Shown here: positions 8,628 to 16,665 of the stretch, in pieces
Numbering within the stretch: the stretch's first letter is position 1
Layout of the letters: each line of letters begins with the position of its first letter
Assembly (NCBI RefSeq): GCF_014648875.1
Contig: NZ_BMRY01000001.1
Coordinates: 62,001-126,000, forward strand
Direction: 5' to 3'
From: Streptomyces parvus
GTDB taxonomy: Bacteria; Actinomycetota; Actinomycetes; Streptomycetales; Streptomycetaceae
DNA length: 64,000 nucleotides
The notes under the pieces: model-generated
Told to the model about the DNA's origin: nothing
The model's database searches: none
What the model saw: the letters and a program-made list of their open reading frames with translations, nothing else
Position numbers and translations under genes: made by a program

Positions 8628-9068
8628 ATGGCAGAGGGCGACGCTCTTTCCACCCACATCTTCGGCGTTCAGCTCGGCGGCTATCTCGTGGAGTCCATCC
8701 AGGAGATCAGCGGCATGACCGTCGAGGAAGAAGTCGTCGAGGTCCGTCAGGTGACCGCCGACGGCAAGCAGATCATCCGCAAGCAGCCGGGCGCCCGCCA
8801 GGCGGGCGAGGTGACGATCACCCGCGGGCTCGACAAGAGCAGCGAGTTCACCACCTGGATCAAGGAGACGCTCAACAACGGGGCCGTCGACACCGCCCGG
8901 CAGAACCTCACGATCGAGATCAAGGACTCGACCGGTGAGACCGTCCGCCGCATCCAGCTGATGCAGGGCTGGGCCTCCAAGTGGGAGGGCCCCTCGCTCA
9001 AGGCCGGCGAGTCCAGCGCGGCGACCGAGACGGTGACCATCACCTTCGAGGAGATCGTGGTCGAATGA
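8628..9068 (+). CDS. CIS inner tube protein 1 (gp19-like)
   Basis: The 146-residue protein is of the T4 gp19/Hcp-like tube family: compact and beta-rich, with FGVQLGGYLVESIQEISG at the N-terminus and a TVTITFEEIVVE end strand. It lies 62 bp after the sheath, the usual sheath-tube order. Its stop overlaps the next ATG (ATGA), so translation is coupled. A second, diverged tube gene lies at 12855; CIS often use one for the shaft and another for the baseplate-proximal ring. Confidence 0.92.
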   Translation: MAEGDALSTHIFGVQLGGYLVESIQEISGMTVEEEVVEVRQVTADGKQIIRKQPGARQAGEVTITRGLDKSSEFTTWIKETLNNGAVDTARQNLTIEIKDSTGETVRRIQLMQGWASKWEGPSLKAGESSAATETVTITFEEIVVE

Positions 9069-9568
9069 GGCGCCGGACCGTTACGCCGGGGGCCGGGCTC
9101 GAAGAGACCCTCGACAACCTGGCCGCCGCGACCGCCACCCGCCAGGAGGCTCCGGCCGCGGCGGCCCCCGCCCGCGCGCCCCGGCGCGAACGGGATGCGT
9201 TGCAGACGGAGTTCGCCTTCGAGCTGCCGCGCGGGTACGTCGACGACGAGGGCCAGGTGCACCGCAACGGCACCATGCGGCTCGCGACGGCCCGGGACGA
9301 GCTGAAGCCCCAGATCGACCTGCGGGTGAAGGAGAACCCGGCGTACCTCTCCGTGGTGCTGCTGGCCCAGGTGATCACGCAGCTCGGCCCGATCACCGAC
9401 GTCCACACGGGGATCGTCGAGCGGATGTACGCGACCGACGTGGCGTTCCTCCAGGACTTCTACCGCCGCATCAACAGCGAGGGCCACACGCATGCGGCGG
9501 TGACCTGCCCGCTGTGCCACGGCTCGTTCGAGGTGGACCTCTCGGGTGGGCGCCTGGGGGAATCGTGA
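9065..9568 (+). CDS. CIS/phage tail assembly protein with CxxC motif
   Basis: The 167-residue protein has a disordered Ala/Pro-rich N-terminus (about 15-45). A conserved core follows: TEFAFELPRGYVDDEGQVHR, then MRLATARDELKPQIDLRV. It ends with CPLCHGSFEVDLSGG, where the CxxCH pair plus HTHAAVTC could bind a metal. Position after the tube and small size match tail-assembly chaperone-like proteins of eCIS loci. It overlaps both neighbours by 4 bp. The exact role is not established from sequence. Confidence 0.8.
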   Translation: MRRRTVTPGAGLEETLDNLAAATATRQEAPAAAAPARAPRRERDALQTEFAFELPRGYVDDEGQVHRNGTMRLATARDELKPQIDLRVKENPAYLSVVLLAQVITQLGPITDVHTGIVERMYATDVAFLQDFYRRINSEGHTHAAVTCPLCHGSFEVDLSGGRLGES

Positions 9569-9723
9569 CGTACGCGCTTCCCCGGCTGCGGGAGGAGATC
9601 GCGTACGTCGCCTACCACTTCCATTGGCAGCGTGAGGACATTCTCGACCTCACCCACGGCGAGCGTCAGCAGTGGGTGCGGGAGATAGCGCGGATCAACA
9701 CCCGCGTCAACGAAGGCGGGTGA
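9565..9723 (+). CDS. Small DUF6760-like CIS protein (52 aa)
   Basis: Starts at GTG in a GTGA overlap and encodes MTYALPRLREEIAYVAYHFH then HGERQQWVREIARIN, a short helical protein. A DUF6760-type protein at this position is common in actinobacterial CIS loci. In phages, small proteins here assist tail-tube assembly; that role is inferred. It is coupled upstream and followed within 4 bp by the long low-complexity gene. Confidence 0.75.
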   Translation: MTYALPRLREEIAYVAYHFHWQREDILDLTHGERQQWVREIARINTRVNEGG

Positions 9724-9727
9724 TCGT

Positions 9728-12700
9728 GTGGGGTTCGGGGACTGGCTGCGCCGGACGGACCGTCGGCGGTCCGCCGTGCCCTCTCCGGAGGGCGGGAGCG
9801 GGCACGGCGACACCTCTGCTGTGCCCGCCACACCCGCCGTGTCCAGCGAGGCCGGGGGCCGTGGCGACGGCGACGGTGGCTGGGACGGCGGGTGGCGGCG
9901 GGTGGCCCCGCCGTCGGTGACCGTCGCCCGGTCCTCGATCGGGGTGAGCGACGGACTGCGGTTCCGCTCGCGCCTGGCCTCCTGGCAGAACCCGTCCCTC
10001 GGCGGCGAACTCGGCCATGCCGTCCTGCCGTCCGCCCCGGTCGGCCTCATCCACGGAGTCGCCCGCCCGGGCTCGGCGCGGCCCTCGGCGTCCCCCGGCG
10101 GCCCGCTGCTGCTCCGCGCGGTCCGGCCCGACGGCAGCGAAGAACCCGCCGAGCCCCTCGGGCCCGCTGCGGACCTGCCGTCCGCCTCGGCGGGGAGGGC
10201 GTCCGCACGCGGTACGGGTACGGGGTCGGGAAAGCCGGGTCCGGCGTCGCCGCCGGTCCAGCGGTCGGCGGCTTCCGGCGGGAGCCGGCCGTCGTCGGGT
10301 GCGGCGGGAGCCACGAGCCGGTCGTCCTCACGTGCTTCGGGGCCTGGGGGCCAGTCGTCCGGGAACCAGTCCTCGTCGGGTGCCTCCGGACCTGCGGACC
10401 GGTCGTCATCAGCGGGTACGCCGGAGACGGTGTACGTGTCGCGCTCGGCAGCCTCGACGGGACGTACGGCCGCGTCAGGTACGGCGGGCTCGGCGGGACC
10501 CGCCGACTCGGCCCGGTCCGGGGAGGCGTCCAGGGACGCGTCCGGGAGCTCGAACGCGGCGCGGTCCGGGTCGGTATCCGGGCCGGTATCCGGACCGACG
10601 AACGCGGCCGGGTCCGCGTCGGCGAACCCCTCCGCGGCCGGATCGGCGACCTCGTCCGACTCCTCGCTCCGGTCCGGCTCGTCGGGCTCATCCCGCTCGT
10701 CGGACTCGGTCGGCTCGGACGCCTCATCAGGTTCGTCGGAGGCGGTCGGCTCGTCCGGCTCGGTCCGCTCAGTCGGCTCGTCCGGCCCATCCGGCTCGGT
10801 CGGCTCGGCGGCGCATGCGGGGGCCCTTCCCGCCCCCGGGCGGCCCACGCTCGGTCCCGGCAACAACGCTGAGGCCGTCGTCCGCCCGCCGTCGCGGCCC
10901 GCTGCCGTGCGCCCGGAGCGGATCGCGCCGTCGCTGACCGTGGCCCGGCGACCGGCCATGCCGCTGCGGCAGATCACCGCGCTCGCGCCTGCCACCCCGG
11001 TCGCCCCGCCCGCCCCCGCCCCCTTCTCGGCCGCGTCGTCGACAGCCGCACCGGCGACCGTCCAGCGAGCCGCGTCCGAGCGGCGGAGCGGTCCGGACCG
11101 TACGGGGCCGGTCGCCCCGGACCGTACCCGGTCGAACGCCCCGGAGCGTCCCACGCCCCCGCCCTCCGGCCCCGCCTCCACCCCCGACAGACCCGCCCCC
11201 GAGGCGGTACGTCCGGCCCTCGGCAAGCCGCTGCGCGAAATGCCCGCCGGGGCCAGGCCTGCCGGTACCGACGGACCGGCGGGCGTCGTTCCGTCCGCTC
11301 CCGGGGCCGTGCCTCCGGCAGCACCGGCCATGCCGGTGCTGCAACGCCAGACGTCGGAGCCGCCGAACCCGCAGGGCCCCAGGAGTCCGTCGAGCCCTCC
11401 AGCCGCAGCACCCACGGCCCCCGCGAAGTCCTCGCCCACGCCTTCGTCCTCCGGTCCGGCCGAGACCCCGGCACGGTGTCAGCCGTCGTCGAACCCGTCC
11501 GAGCCCTCCCCTTCGGTGCAGCGCGCCCCGGCCCCGGGGCCGGACGCCTCCGCCCGGGTGCGCGGTGGGATCGGGGCCCCGCTTCCCTCGCTGCCGCCGA
11601 CCGCCCGGCTCGGCGGCGGCGCTCCGCTGCTCGGTGACCGTCCGTCCGCCGTGACGCGCCCGAACGCGGACCGGGCTCCGGGTCCCGGACCGGCGGCAAC
11701 TCCCGGCTCCGGGACCACGGTTCCGGCCCCCGCCCCGACACCGCCGAGCGAGCCCGCCGCGATGCCCGTGAGGTCGGCACCCGCCGCTACCAGCGGCCCC
11801 GCCGAACCGTCCGGGCCCGCCTCCGTCCAGCGCTCGGCCGTCACCACCACTCCCCCGCCCCCGGTACGCATCCGGCCCATCCCCCGGGACCGTACGGCGA
11901 CGGAACACGGCTCCGGCGGTACGGCACCCGCGTCCGCCTCCACGCTGTCCCCCAGGGGCCGGCGGCCACGCACCCTGCTTCCGGACCGCCCCCTGAGCAT
12001 CAACACCGGATCCGCCGAAGGGTTTTCGGGGCCCCCGGTGGCGACGGGCGGCGGGTCGTCCCGCCCGGTCGTCGCGGCCACCTGGCGGCGCGACGTGGCG
12101 CAGCCCGGATCCGCCGACGCCCAGGCCGGTGCCGGGCAGGCCGCAGCCTCCGCCACAGCGGCAGGAACGGCGGTCCAGCGCTCCGCGACGCCCTCCCCCG
12201 TGCCTCCCGTCACGCAGCCGCCCTATCAGACATCCGGACCGACGACCCGCCAGGCCCAGCGACCGGGCCCCGCACAGCGGCCCCCCGTGGTCCGGCCCCA
12301 TCCGCCCGTCGCGCCCCGGCCGGCGGACGCCGTCCCCGTACAGCGGCAGGCGATGCCGGTCGTGCCCGACGGCGCAGGTCCGCCGGTCGCCGGGCCGGCC
12401 CCGGCGGGCGGTGCCGCATCCGGCGGGCCCCCGAGCCCTTCCGTACGGGTGCCACCCCGCCCGGCCGCGCAGAGTGGCGGGCGGGGCCGGCCGGAGACCA
12501 GGGCCCAGGCGGTGCAGCGTGCGGCGGCGAACGCCGGGATCGCCGGGGTGCCCGTCCAGGCCGCACCGGCGAAGCCCGCGGCCGGGGCGACGGGGGCGGC
12601 CACCGGCCCCGCCGACGCTTCCGGCGCCTCATCCCCGGCGAACCGGCTGAGCGGAACGGAGATCGAGGAGCTGGCCCGGCGGCTCCTCGATCCGGTGAGC

Positions 12701-12769
12701 CGGCTCATCCGCGCCGATCTGCGCCGGGGCAGGGAGCGCAGCGGGCGGCTGCACGACGGCCGCCGCTGA
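9728..12769 (+). CDS. 1013-aa Pro/Ala/Ser-rich disordered CIS protein with repeated VQR motifs
   Basis: Mostly low-complexity. A conserved N-terminal region (MGFGDWLRRTDRRRS; RVAPPSVTVARSSIG; FRSRLASWQNPSLGG, about 1-110) is followed by ~800 residues rich in P, A, S and G, with a Ser/Asp/Gly stretch at about 270-360. The helical C-terminus reads GTEIEELARRLLDPVSRLI. Eight (V/L)QR[SAQ] motifs recur between residues ~177 and ~929. Its place between the two tube genes is where a tape-measure or cargo-handling protein could sit, but it lacks the long helices of classical tape measures. Function unknown. The codon bias supports a real gene. Confidence 0.75.
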   Translation: MGFGDWLRRTDRRRSAVPSPEGGSGHGDTSAVPATPAVSSEAGGRGDGDGGWDGGWRRVAPPSVTVARSSIGVSDGLRFRSRLASWQNPSLGGELGHAVLPSAPVGLIHGVARPGSARPSASPGGPLLLRAVRPDGSEEPAEPLGPAADLPSASAGRASARGTGTGSGKPGPASPPVQRSAASGGSRPSSGAAGATSRSSSRASGPGGQSSGNQSSSGASGPADRSSSAGTPETVYVSRSAASTGRTAASGTAGSAGPADSARSGEASRDASGSSNAARSGSVSGPVSGPTNAAGSASANPSAAGSATSSDSSLRSGSSGSSRSSDSVGSDASSGSSEAVGSSGSVRSVGSSGPSGSVGSAAHAGALPAPGRPTLGPGNNAEAVVRPPSRPAAVRPERIAPSLTVARRPAMPLRQITALAPATPVAPPAPAPFSAASSTAAPATVQRAASERRSGPDRTGPVAPDRTRSNAPERPTPPPSGPASTPDRPAPEAVRPALGKPLREMPAGARPAGTDGPAGVVPSAPGAVPPAAPAMPVLQRQTSEPPNPQGPRSPSSPPAAAPTAPAKSSPTPSSSGPAETPARCQPSSNPSEPSPSVQRAPAPGPDASARVRGGIGAPLPSLPPTARLGGGAPLLGDRPSAVTRPNADRAPGPGPAATPGSGTTVPAPAPTPPSEPAAMPVRSAPAATSGPAEPSGPASVQRSAVTTTPPPPVRIRPIPRDRTATEHGSGGTAPASASTLSPRGRRPRTLLPDRPLSINTGSAEGFSGPPVATGGGSSRPVVAATWRRDVAQPGSADAQAGAGQAAASATAAGTAVQRSATPSPVPPVTQPPYQTSGPTTRQAQRPGPAQRPPVVRPHPPVAPRPADAVPVQRQAMPVVPDGAGPPVAGPAPAGGAASGGPPSPSVRVPPRPAAQSGGRGRPETRAQAVQRAAANAGIAGVPVQAAPAKPAAGATGAATGPADASGASSPANRLSGTEIEELARRLLDPVSRLIRADLRRGRERSGRLHDGRR

Positions 12770-12854
12770 CCGCCCCGGCACAGGCACCAGCCTCGGCACC
12801 CGCCCCCCGCCACGCCCCGTACGACCGACCGACCGCAGAGAAGACGAGAGACGC

Positions 12855-13280
12855 ATGACCGACAACATCTTCGCGACGAGCGTGTTCTTCAAGCTCGCGA
12901 TCGGCGGCAGCGACCTGGGCGCGTTCCACACCTGCTCGGGCCTGGGCGCCGAGGTGGAGATGGAGACGTACGCCGAGGGCGGCAACAACGGCTTCACCTG
13001 GCAGCTGCCGGGGCGGATCACCTGGACGAACATCACGCTGACCCGCCCGGTGACCACCGACACTCTCAAGATCGCGCGCTGGCTGAACGAGACGATCCAG
13101 CGGGTCGAGCCCAAGGACGGCGAGATCGTGGCGCTGCGCCCCGACCTGAGCCGGATCATCAGCTGGCAGGTCCACGGCATCGTGCCGGTCCGGTGGCAGG
13201 GGCCGTCCTTTGATCCGGCCGACTCCCAGGCGGCGATCGAGACGTTGGAGATCGCGCACGAGGGCCTGGAGCCGTCCTGA
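12855..13280 (+). CDS. CIS inner tube protein 2 (gp19-like)
   Basis: The 141-residue protein begins NIFATSVFFKLAIGG and contains LGAFHTCSGLGAEVEMETYA and GGNNGFTWQLPGRITW, the standard gp19/tube family pattern. It is clearly diverged from tube 1 at 8628. In eCIS this second tube protein usually sits next to the LysM adaptor and spike and forms the initiating ring on the hub. Here the next genes are exactly these. Start ATG 12855. Confidence 0.92.
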   Translation: MTDNIFATSVFFKLAIGGSDLGAFHTCSGLGAEVEMETYAEGGNNGFTWQLPGRITWTNITLTRPVTTDTLKIARWLNETIQRVEPKDGEIVALRPDLSRIISWQVHGIVPVRWQGPSFDPADSQAAIETLEIAHEGLEPS

Positions 13281-13329
13281 CCGCCCACGCCACATCCAGC
13301 AGGACCAGGACGCAGAAAGGAGGAACGCA

Positions 13330-14052
13330 ATGTCACCCGCTCTCCGCGCGAGCCGTGCCCGTGCCCAGCTCACCGTCATGGAGCCGCCGTCGGCCGTCGG
13401 CGCCAAGCCCGGCGGCACGCTCGCCCGTCTCACGTTGCAGTTCAACCCCGCCAAGCTCTCGCTCAGCAAGAGCACCGAGTGGCGGCGCACCCCGTCCCGG
13501 ATGGCCGGGCAGTCCGCGCTGCCCGAGTTCGTCGGCAGCGGGCCCCGCGCCCTGTCGCTGGAGGTGTTCCTCGACGCGACCGCCACCCACGACAACTCCG
13601 TGGAGAAGGCCGTCGAGCAGTTGATGACCGCCTGTGTCCCCACCCCCAGCAGTCTGGCCCGCAAGACGCCCGCCAGCCCCTGGGTGCGGTTCGACTGGGG
13701 GACGTCGAAGACGACGTCGTTCGACGGGGTGCTCTCCAACCTCTCGGTGTCGTACACCCTGTTCGACGTCGACGGGAAGCCGCTGCGCGCCACCTGCGCC
13801 CTCTCCATCGAGGAGGCGAGCGTCGATCCGGCGGGCCAGAACCCCACCTCCGGTTCGAAGGAGGCGCGGCGCACGCACCGGGTGGTCGCCGGGGACAGCC
13901 TGCCGCTGCTGGCCTGGCGGGAGTACGGCGACGCCACCGCGTGGCGCACCATCGCGTATGCCAACGACATCGACGACCCGATGCGGCTGACGCCCGGCCA
14001 GGAGCTTCTGGTGCCCGGTAGCGAGGACGAGGCCGCGGAGGGCGGCCGATGA
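13330..14052 (+). CDS. CIS LysM-domain baseplate/tail adaptor
   Basis: The 240-residue protein has an N-terminal beta region (LTLQFNPAKLSLSKSTEWRR), typical of gp53-like or LysM adaptor proteins of eCIS. A C-terminal LysM follows (about 180-230: HRVVAGDSLPLLAWREYGD to LTPGQELLVPG). The adaptor links spike hub and baseplate; in this family LysM acts structurally and not necessarily in peptidoglycan binding. AAAGGAGG before ATG 13330 is a near-perfect ribosome site. The stop overlaps the spike gene ATG. Confidence 0.9.
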   Translation: MSPALRASRARAQLTVMEPPSAVGAKPGGTLARLTLQFNPAKLSLSKSTEWRRTPSRMAGQSALPEFVGSGPRALSLEVFLDATATHDNSVEKAVEQLMTACVPTPSSLARKTPASPWVRFDWGTSKTTSFDGVLSNLSVSYTLFDVDGKPLRATCALSIEEASVDPAGQNPTSGSKEARRTHRVVAGDSLPLLAWREYGDATAWRTIAYANDIDDPMRLTPGQELLVPGSEDEAAEGGR

Positions 14053-15830
14053 GCGGGAAGGAAGCCCCGGGCCGTTCGTTCGCCGCCGACCCGATCGTCG
14101 AGGCGCCCGCCGAGCTGCCCAAGGCCTGGGCCACCCAGCTGGTGAGCTGTGTCGTCGACGAGAACGTGGGCCTGCCGGACACCGCCGTCCTGATGTACCG
14201 GGACCCCGACCACACCTTCCTCTCCAAGACCGGTATCGGCATGGGGACCCCGCTGAAGATCTCGGTGGTGACCGTGAAGGACCGGGGGCGCGAGCGGCTG
14301 TTCACCGGGGAGGTCACGGCCGTCGAGCTGGACACCGACACCACCGGGTCGTTCACCGTCGTCCGGGCGTTCTCCAAAGCGCACCGGCTCCAGCGCGGGC
14401 GGAAGGTGATGGCGTACCGCAACATGAAGACGGCGGACATCGTCCGCAAGGTCGCCGCCGGGGCGGGTCTGGCCTGCGGGCGGATCGAGGCCGCGCCGGT
14501 CACGTACAAGCAGCTGACCCAGCCGAACGTCTCGGACTGGGAGTTCCTCCAGCATCTGGCGGCCGAGAGCGGGGCCACCGTACGGGTCGACGACAAGGGC
14601 CTGTTGCAGTTCACCAAGCCGGACCCGGCCTCCTCGGCACCCTCGCCCTCGACGTCCGCCACGCGTGACCCGATGGTCCTGGAGTACGGGAACAATCTGC
14701 TGGCCCTGCGCGCGGCGCTGACCGGGGCCGACGGGTCGGACAGCGTGGAGGTGCGCGGCTGGAACGTCGACACCAAGACGCGGCTGGTGGCCCGGCAGCA
14801 GTCCGTGCGCAGCGACACCGTCGCCCCGGGGATGAGCCCGGCGACGGCGGCCAGGATGTTCGGGGCGAACTCACGGACGACGATCGCCGACACCCCGTAC
14901 CGCACCCAGGCGGAGACCCGGGCCGTGGCCGGGGCGCTCGCCGCGTCCGTCAGCGCCGGGTTCGGCGAGGTCGAGGCGGTGGCGTACGGGAATCCGCAGC
15001 TGCGGGCGGGCCTGCCGGTGGCGCTCGGCAACGTGGGGCCCGCGTTCTCCGGCCGCTACACCGCGACCGCCGCGCACCACGTCCTGGAACCGGACACCGG
15101 CTACCGCACGACGGTGATCGTCAGCGCCTCGCCGGACCGGTCGCTCTCGGGGCTGGCCGCCGGTGCGAACGCCCCCTCGCGCGGTCCGCGCATGCCGGGT
15201 CTGGCGATCGGGGTGGTCACCGACATCCGCGAGGAGGGCAAGGGCCAACGCGGCTGGGTGCGGCTGAAGTTCCCCTGGCTGGACGACTCGTACGTCACCG
15301 ACTGGGTCCGCACCGTGCAGTGGGGCGGCCAGGGCGGCGGCGGGGTGTTCAGCCCCGAGGTCAACGACGAGGTGCTCGTCGGGTTCGAACAGGGGCTGCT
15401 GGACAGTCCGTACGTGCTCGGCGGGCTCTACAACGGGGTCGACAAGCCCTCCCCGCACGACGTCCCGCTGGTCGATCCGACCAGCGGGAAGGTCAACCGC
15501 CGTTCCCTGGTGTCCCGTTCGGGGAACCGGCTGGAGCTGCTCGACGCTCCGCGCGGTCCGGCGGGTGTGCGCATCGCCACCGGCGACAAGCGGCTCGACG
15601 TCGTCCTCGACGAGAAGAAGGGCGAGATCACCCTCACCGTCAAAGCACGTGGCGGCACACGGGAGTTGAGCTCGGTGACTCTGTCCGCCTCGGGCATCAC
15701 GCTCGACGCGGGTGCCACGGGTGACGTGAACATCAAGGGCCGCTCGGTGACCGTCAACGGCAAGACGGGGGTCACGGTCGACGGCGGCCTGCTCGCCGTC
15801 CTCAAGGCCAAGCTCATCAGGATCAACTGA
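14049..15830 (+). CDS. CIS spike protein, VgrG-like (gp27-gp5 fusion)
   Basis: The 593-residue protein has an N-terminal gp27-like hub (about 25-360) containing SDWEFLQHLAAESGATV, a typical VgrG/phage late control D segment. A gp5 OB fold follows (about 380-465: GLAIGVVTDI, RLKFPWLDDSYVTDWVRTVQ, NDEVLVGFEQGLLDSPYVLG). It ends in a beta-helix-like needle (about 530-593: ISLT/V-rich repeats such as SVTLSASGITLDAGATGDVN). The trimer would form the puncturing spike, tipped by the PAAR protein encoded next. Overlaps the LysM gene by ATGA. Confidence 0.93.
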   Translation: MSGKEAPGRSFAADPIVEAPAELPKAWATQLVSCVVDENVGLPDTAVLMYRDPDHTFLSKTGIGMGTPLKISVVTVKDRGRERLFTGEVTAVELDTDTTGSFTVVRAFSKAHRLQRGRKVMAYRNMKTADIVRKVAAGAGLACGRIEAAPVTYKQLTQPNVSDWEFLQHLAAESGATVRVDDKGLLQFTKPDPASSAPSPSTSATRDPMVLEYGNNLLALRAALTGADGSDSVEVRGWNVDTKTRLVARQQSVRSDTVAPGMSPATAARMFGANSRTTIADTPYRTQAETRAVAGALAASVSAGFGEVEAVAYGNPQLRAGLPVALGNVGPAFSGRYTATAAHHVLEPDTGYRTTVIVSASPDRSLSGLAAGANAPSRGPRMPGLAIGVVTDIREEGKGQRGWVRLKFPWLDDSYVTDWVRTVQWGGQGGGGVFSPEVNDEVLVGFEQGLLDSPYVLGGLYNGVDKPSPHDVPLVDPTSGKVNRRSLVSRSGNRLELLDAPRGPAGVRIATGDKRLDVVLDEKKGEITLTVKARGGTRELSSVTLSASGITLDAGATGDVNIKGRSVTVNGKTGVTVDGGLLAVLKAKLIRIN

Positions 15831-15889
15831 CCCCCCGCCCGCCCCCTCCCATCCCCGAAGTCCCTTTCACAGCAAGGAGAAACCCGGCC

Positions 15890-16207
15890 ATGCCCCCCGC
15901 AGCCCGCACGGGCGACAGCACCGCCCACGGCGGTCTCATCGGCACCCCGCCCCCGGGCGCGTTGGCCGTGGCCACCGTGCTCATCGGCGGCCGGCCCGCG
16001 GCCGTCACCGGGAGCCTGCACGGGTGCGTCGTCCCCCCGCACGCGGCGCTCGGCCCCGGCAACGTGATCATGCCCGACCCGGCCGCCGCGATCGGCGGCG
16101 CGGTGCTGATCGGCGGGCTGCCCGCGGCCCGGATGGGCGACAAGACCACCTGCGGCGCGCCGATCGTCAGCGGTGCGTTCAACGTCCTGATCGGGGGCCC
16201 GATGTGA
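15890..16207 (+). CDS. CIS PAAR-domain spike tip
   Basis: The 105-residue PAAR-repeat protein starts MPPAARTGDSTAHGG and contains GVVLIGG-type repeats (TVLIGGRPAAVTGSLHGC; AVLIGGLPAARMGDKTTCG). His13, His44 with Cys46, and Cys88 are candidate metal ligands at the cone tip. It caps the VgrG trimer. No toxin extension is fused, so any effector must be carried elsewhere. AAGGAGA precedes the ATG and the stop overlaps the gp25 GTG. Confidence 0.93.
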   Translation: MPPAARTGDSTAHGGLIGTPPPGALAVATVLIGGRPAAVTGSLHGCVVPPHAALGPGNVIMPDPAAAIGGAVLIGGLPAARMGDKTTCGAPIVSGAFNVLIGGPM

Positions 16208-16665
16208 GCGGCGACGGATACGCCGGGCGTGGCGACGGATTCATCGGGCGCGGCTGGGGCTTCCCGCTGCGGACCGGGCCGACGGGCGGGATCGCCCTGG
16301 TCGAACGGGACAAGGAGATCGAGGAGGCGATCGGGCTGATCCTCGGCACCGCACCGGGCGAGCGGCCGATGCGCCCCGAGTTCGGCTGCGGCATCCACGA
16401 GTACGTCTTCGCGCCCGGCGACGGGGCGACCGCCGGGCGGATCGCACAGGAGGTCCGCACCTCGCTGGAGCGGTGGGAGCCGCGGATCGAGGTGACGGAT
16501 GTGCTGGTCGCCTTCGACGCGATCGAGGAGGGCACGCTCTACATCGACGTGCACTACACCGTGCGGGCCACCAACGACCTGCGCAACCTGGTCTTCCCCT
16601 TCTACACGATCCCCTCCTCCGAGGGCTCGGCGGCAGGGACCGCCCGGGAAACGGGGAGGCTCTGA
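16204..16665 (+). CDS. CIS baseplate wedge protein (GPW/gp25 family)
   Basis: The 153-residue protein from GTG 16204 has the gp25 core: VERDKEIEEAIGLILGTAPG, then ERPMRPEFGCGIHEYVF and ERWEPRIEVTDVLV. gp25 proteins nucleate the sheath on the baseplate. GTGA overlap with PAAR and TGATG overlap with the next gene fix the start despite a longer upstream frame from 16024. Confidence 0.93.
   Translation: MSGDGYAGRGDGFIGRGWGFPLRTGPTGGIALVERDKEIEEAIGLILGTAPGERPMRPEFGCGIHEYVFAPGDGATAGRIAQEVRTSLERWEPRIEVTDVLVAFDAIEEGTLYIDVHYTVRATNDLRNLVFPFYTIPSSEGSAAGTARETGRL

Noticed and set aside
9892..10937. Other long frames inside the low-complexity CIS gene, such as 326 and 306 residues
   Set aside because: They are Arg/Gly/Pro-rich shadows of the repetitive 9728-12769 gene and lack ribosome sites.
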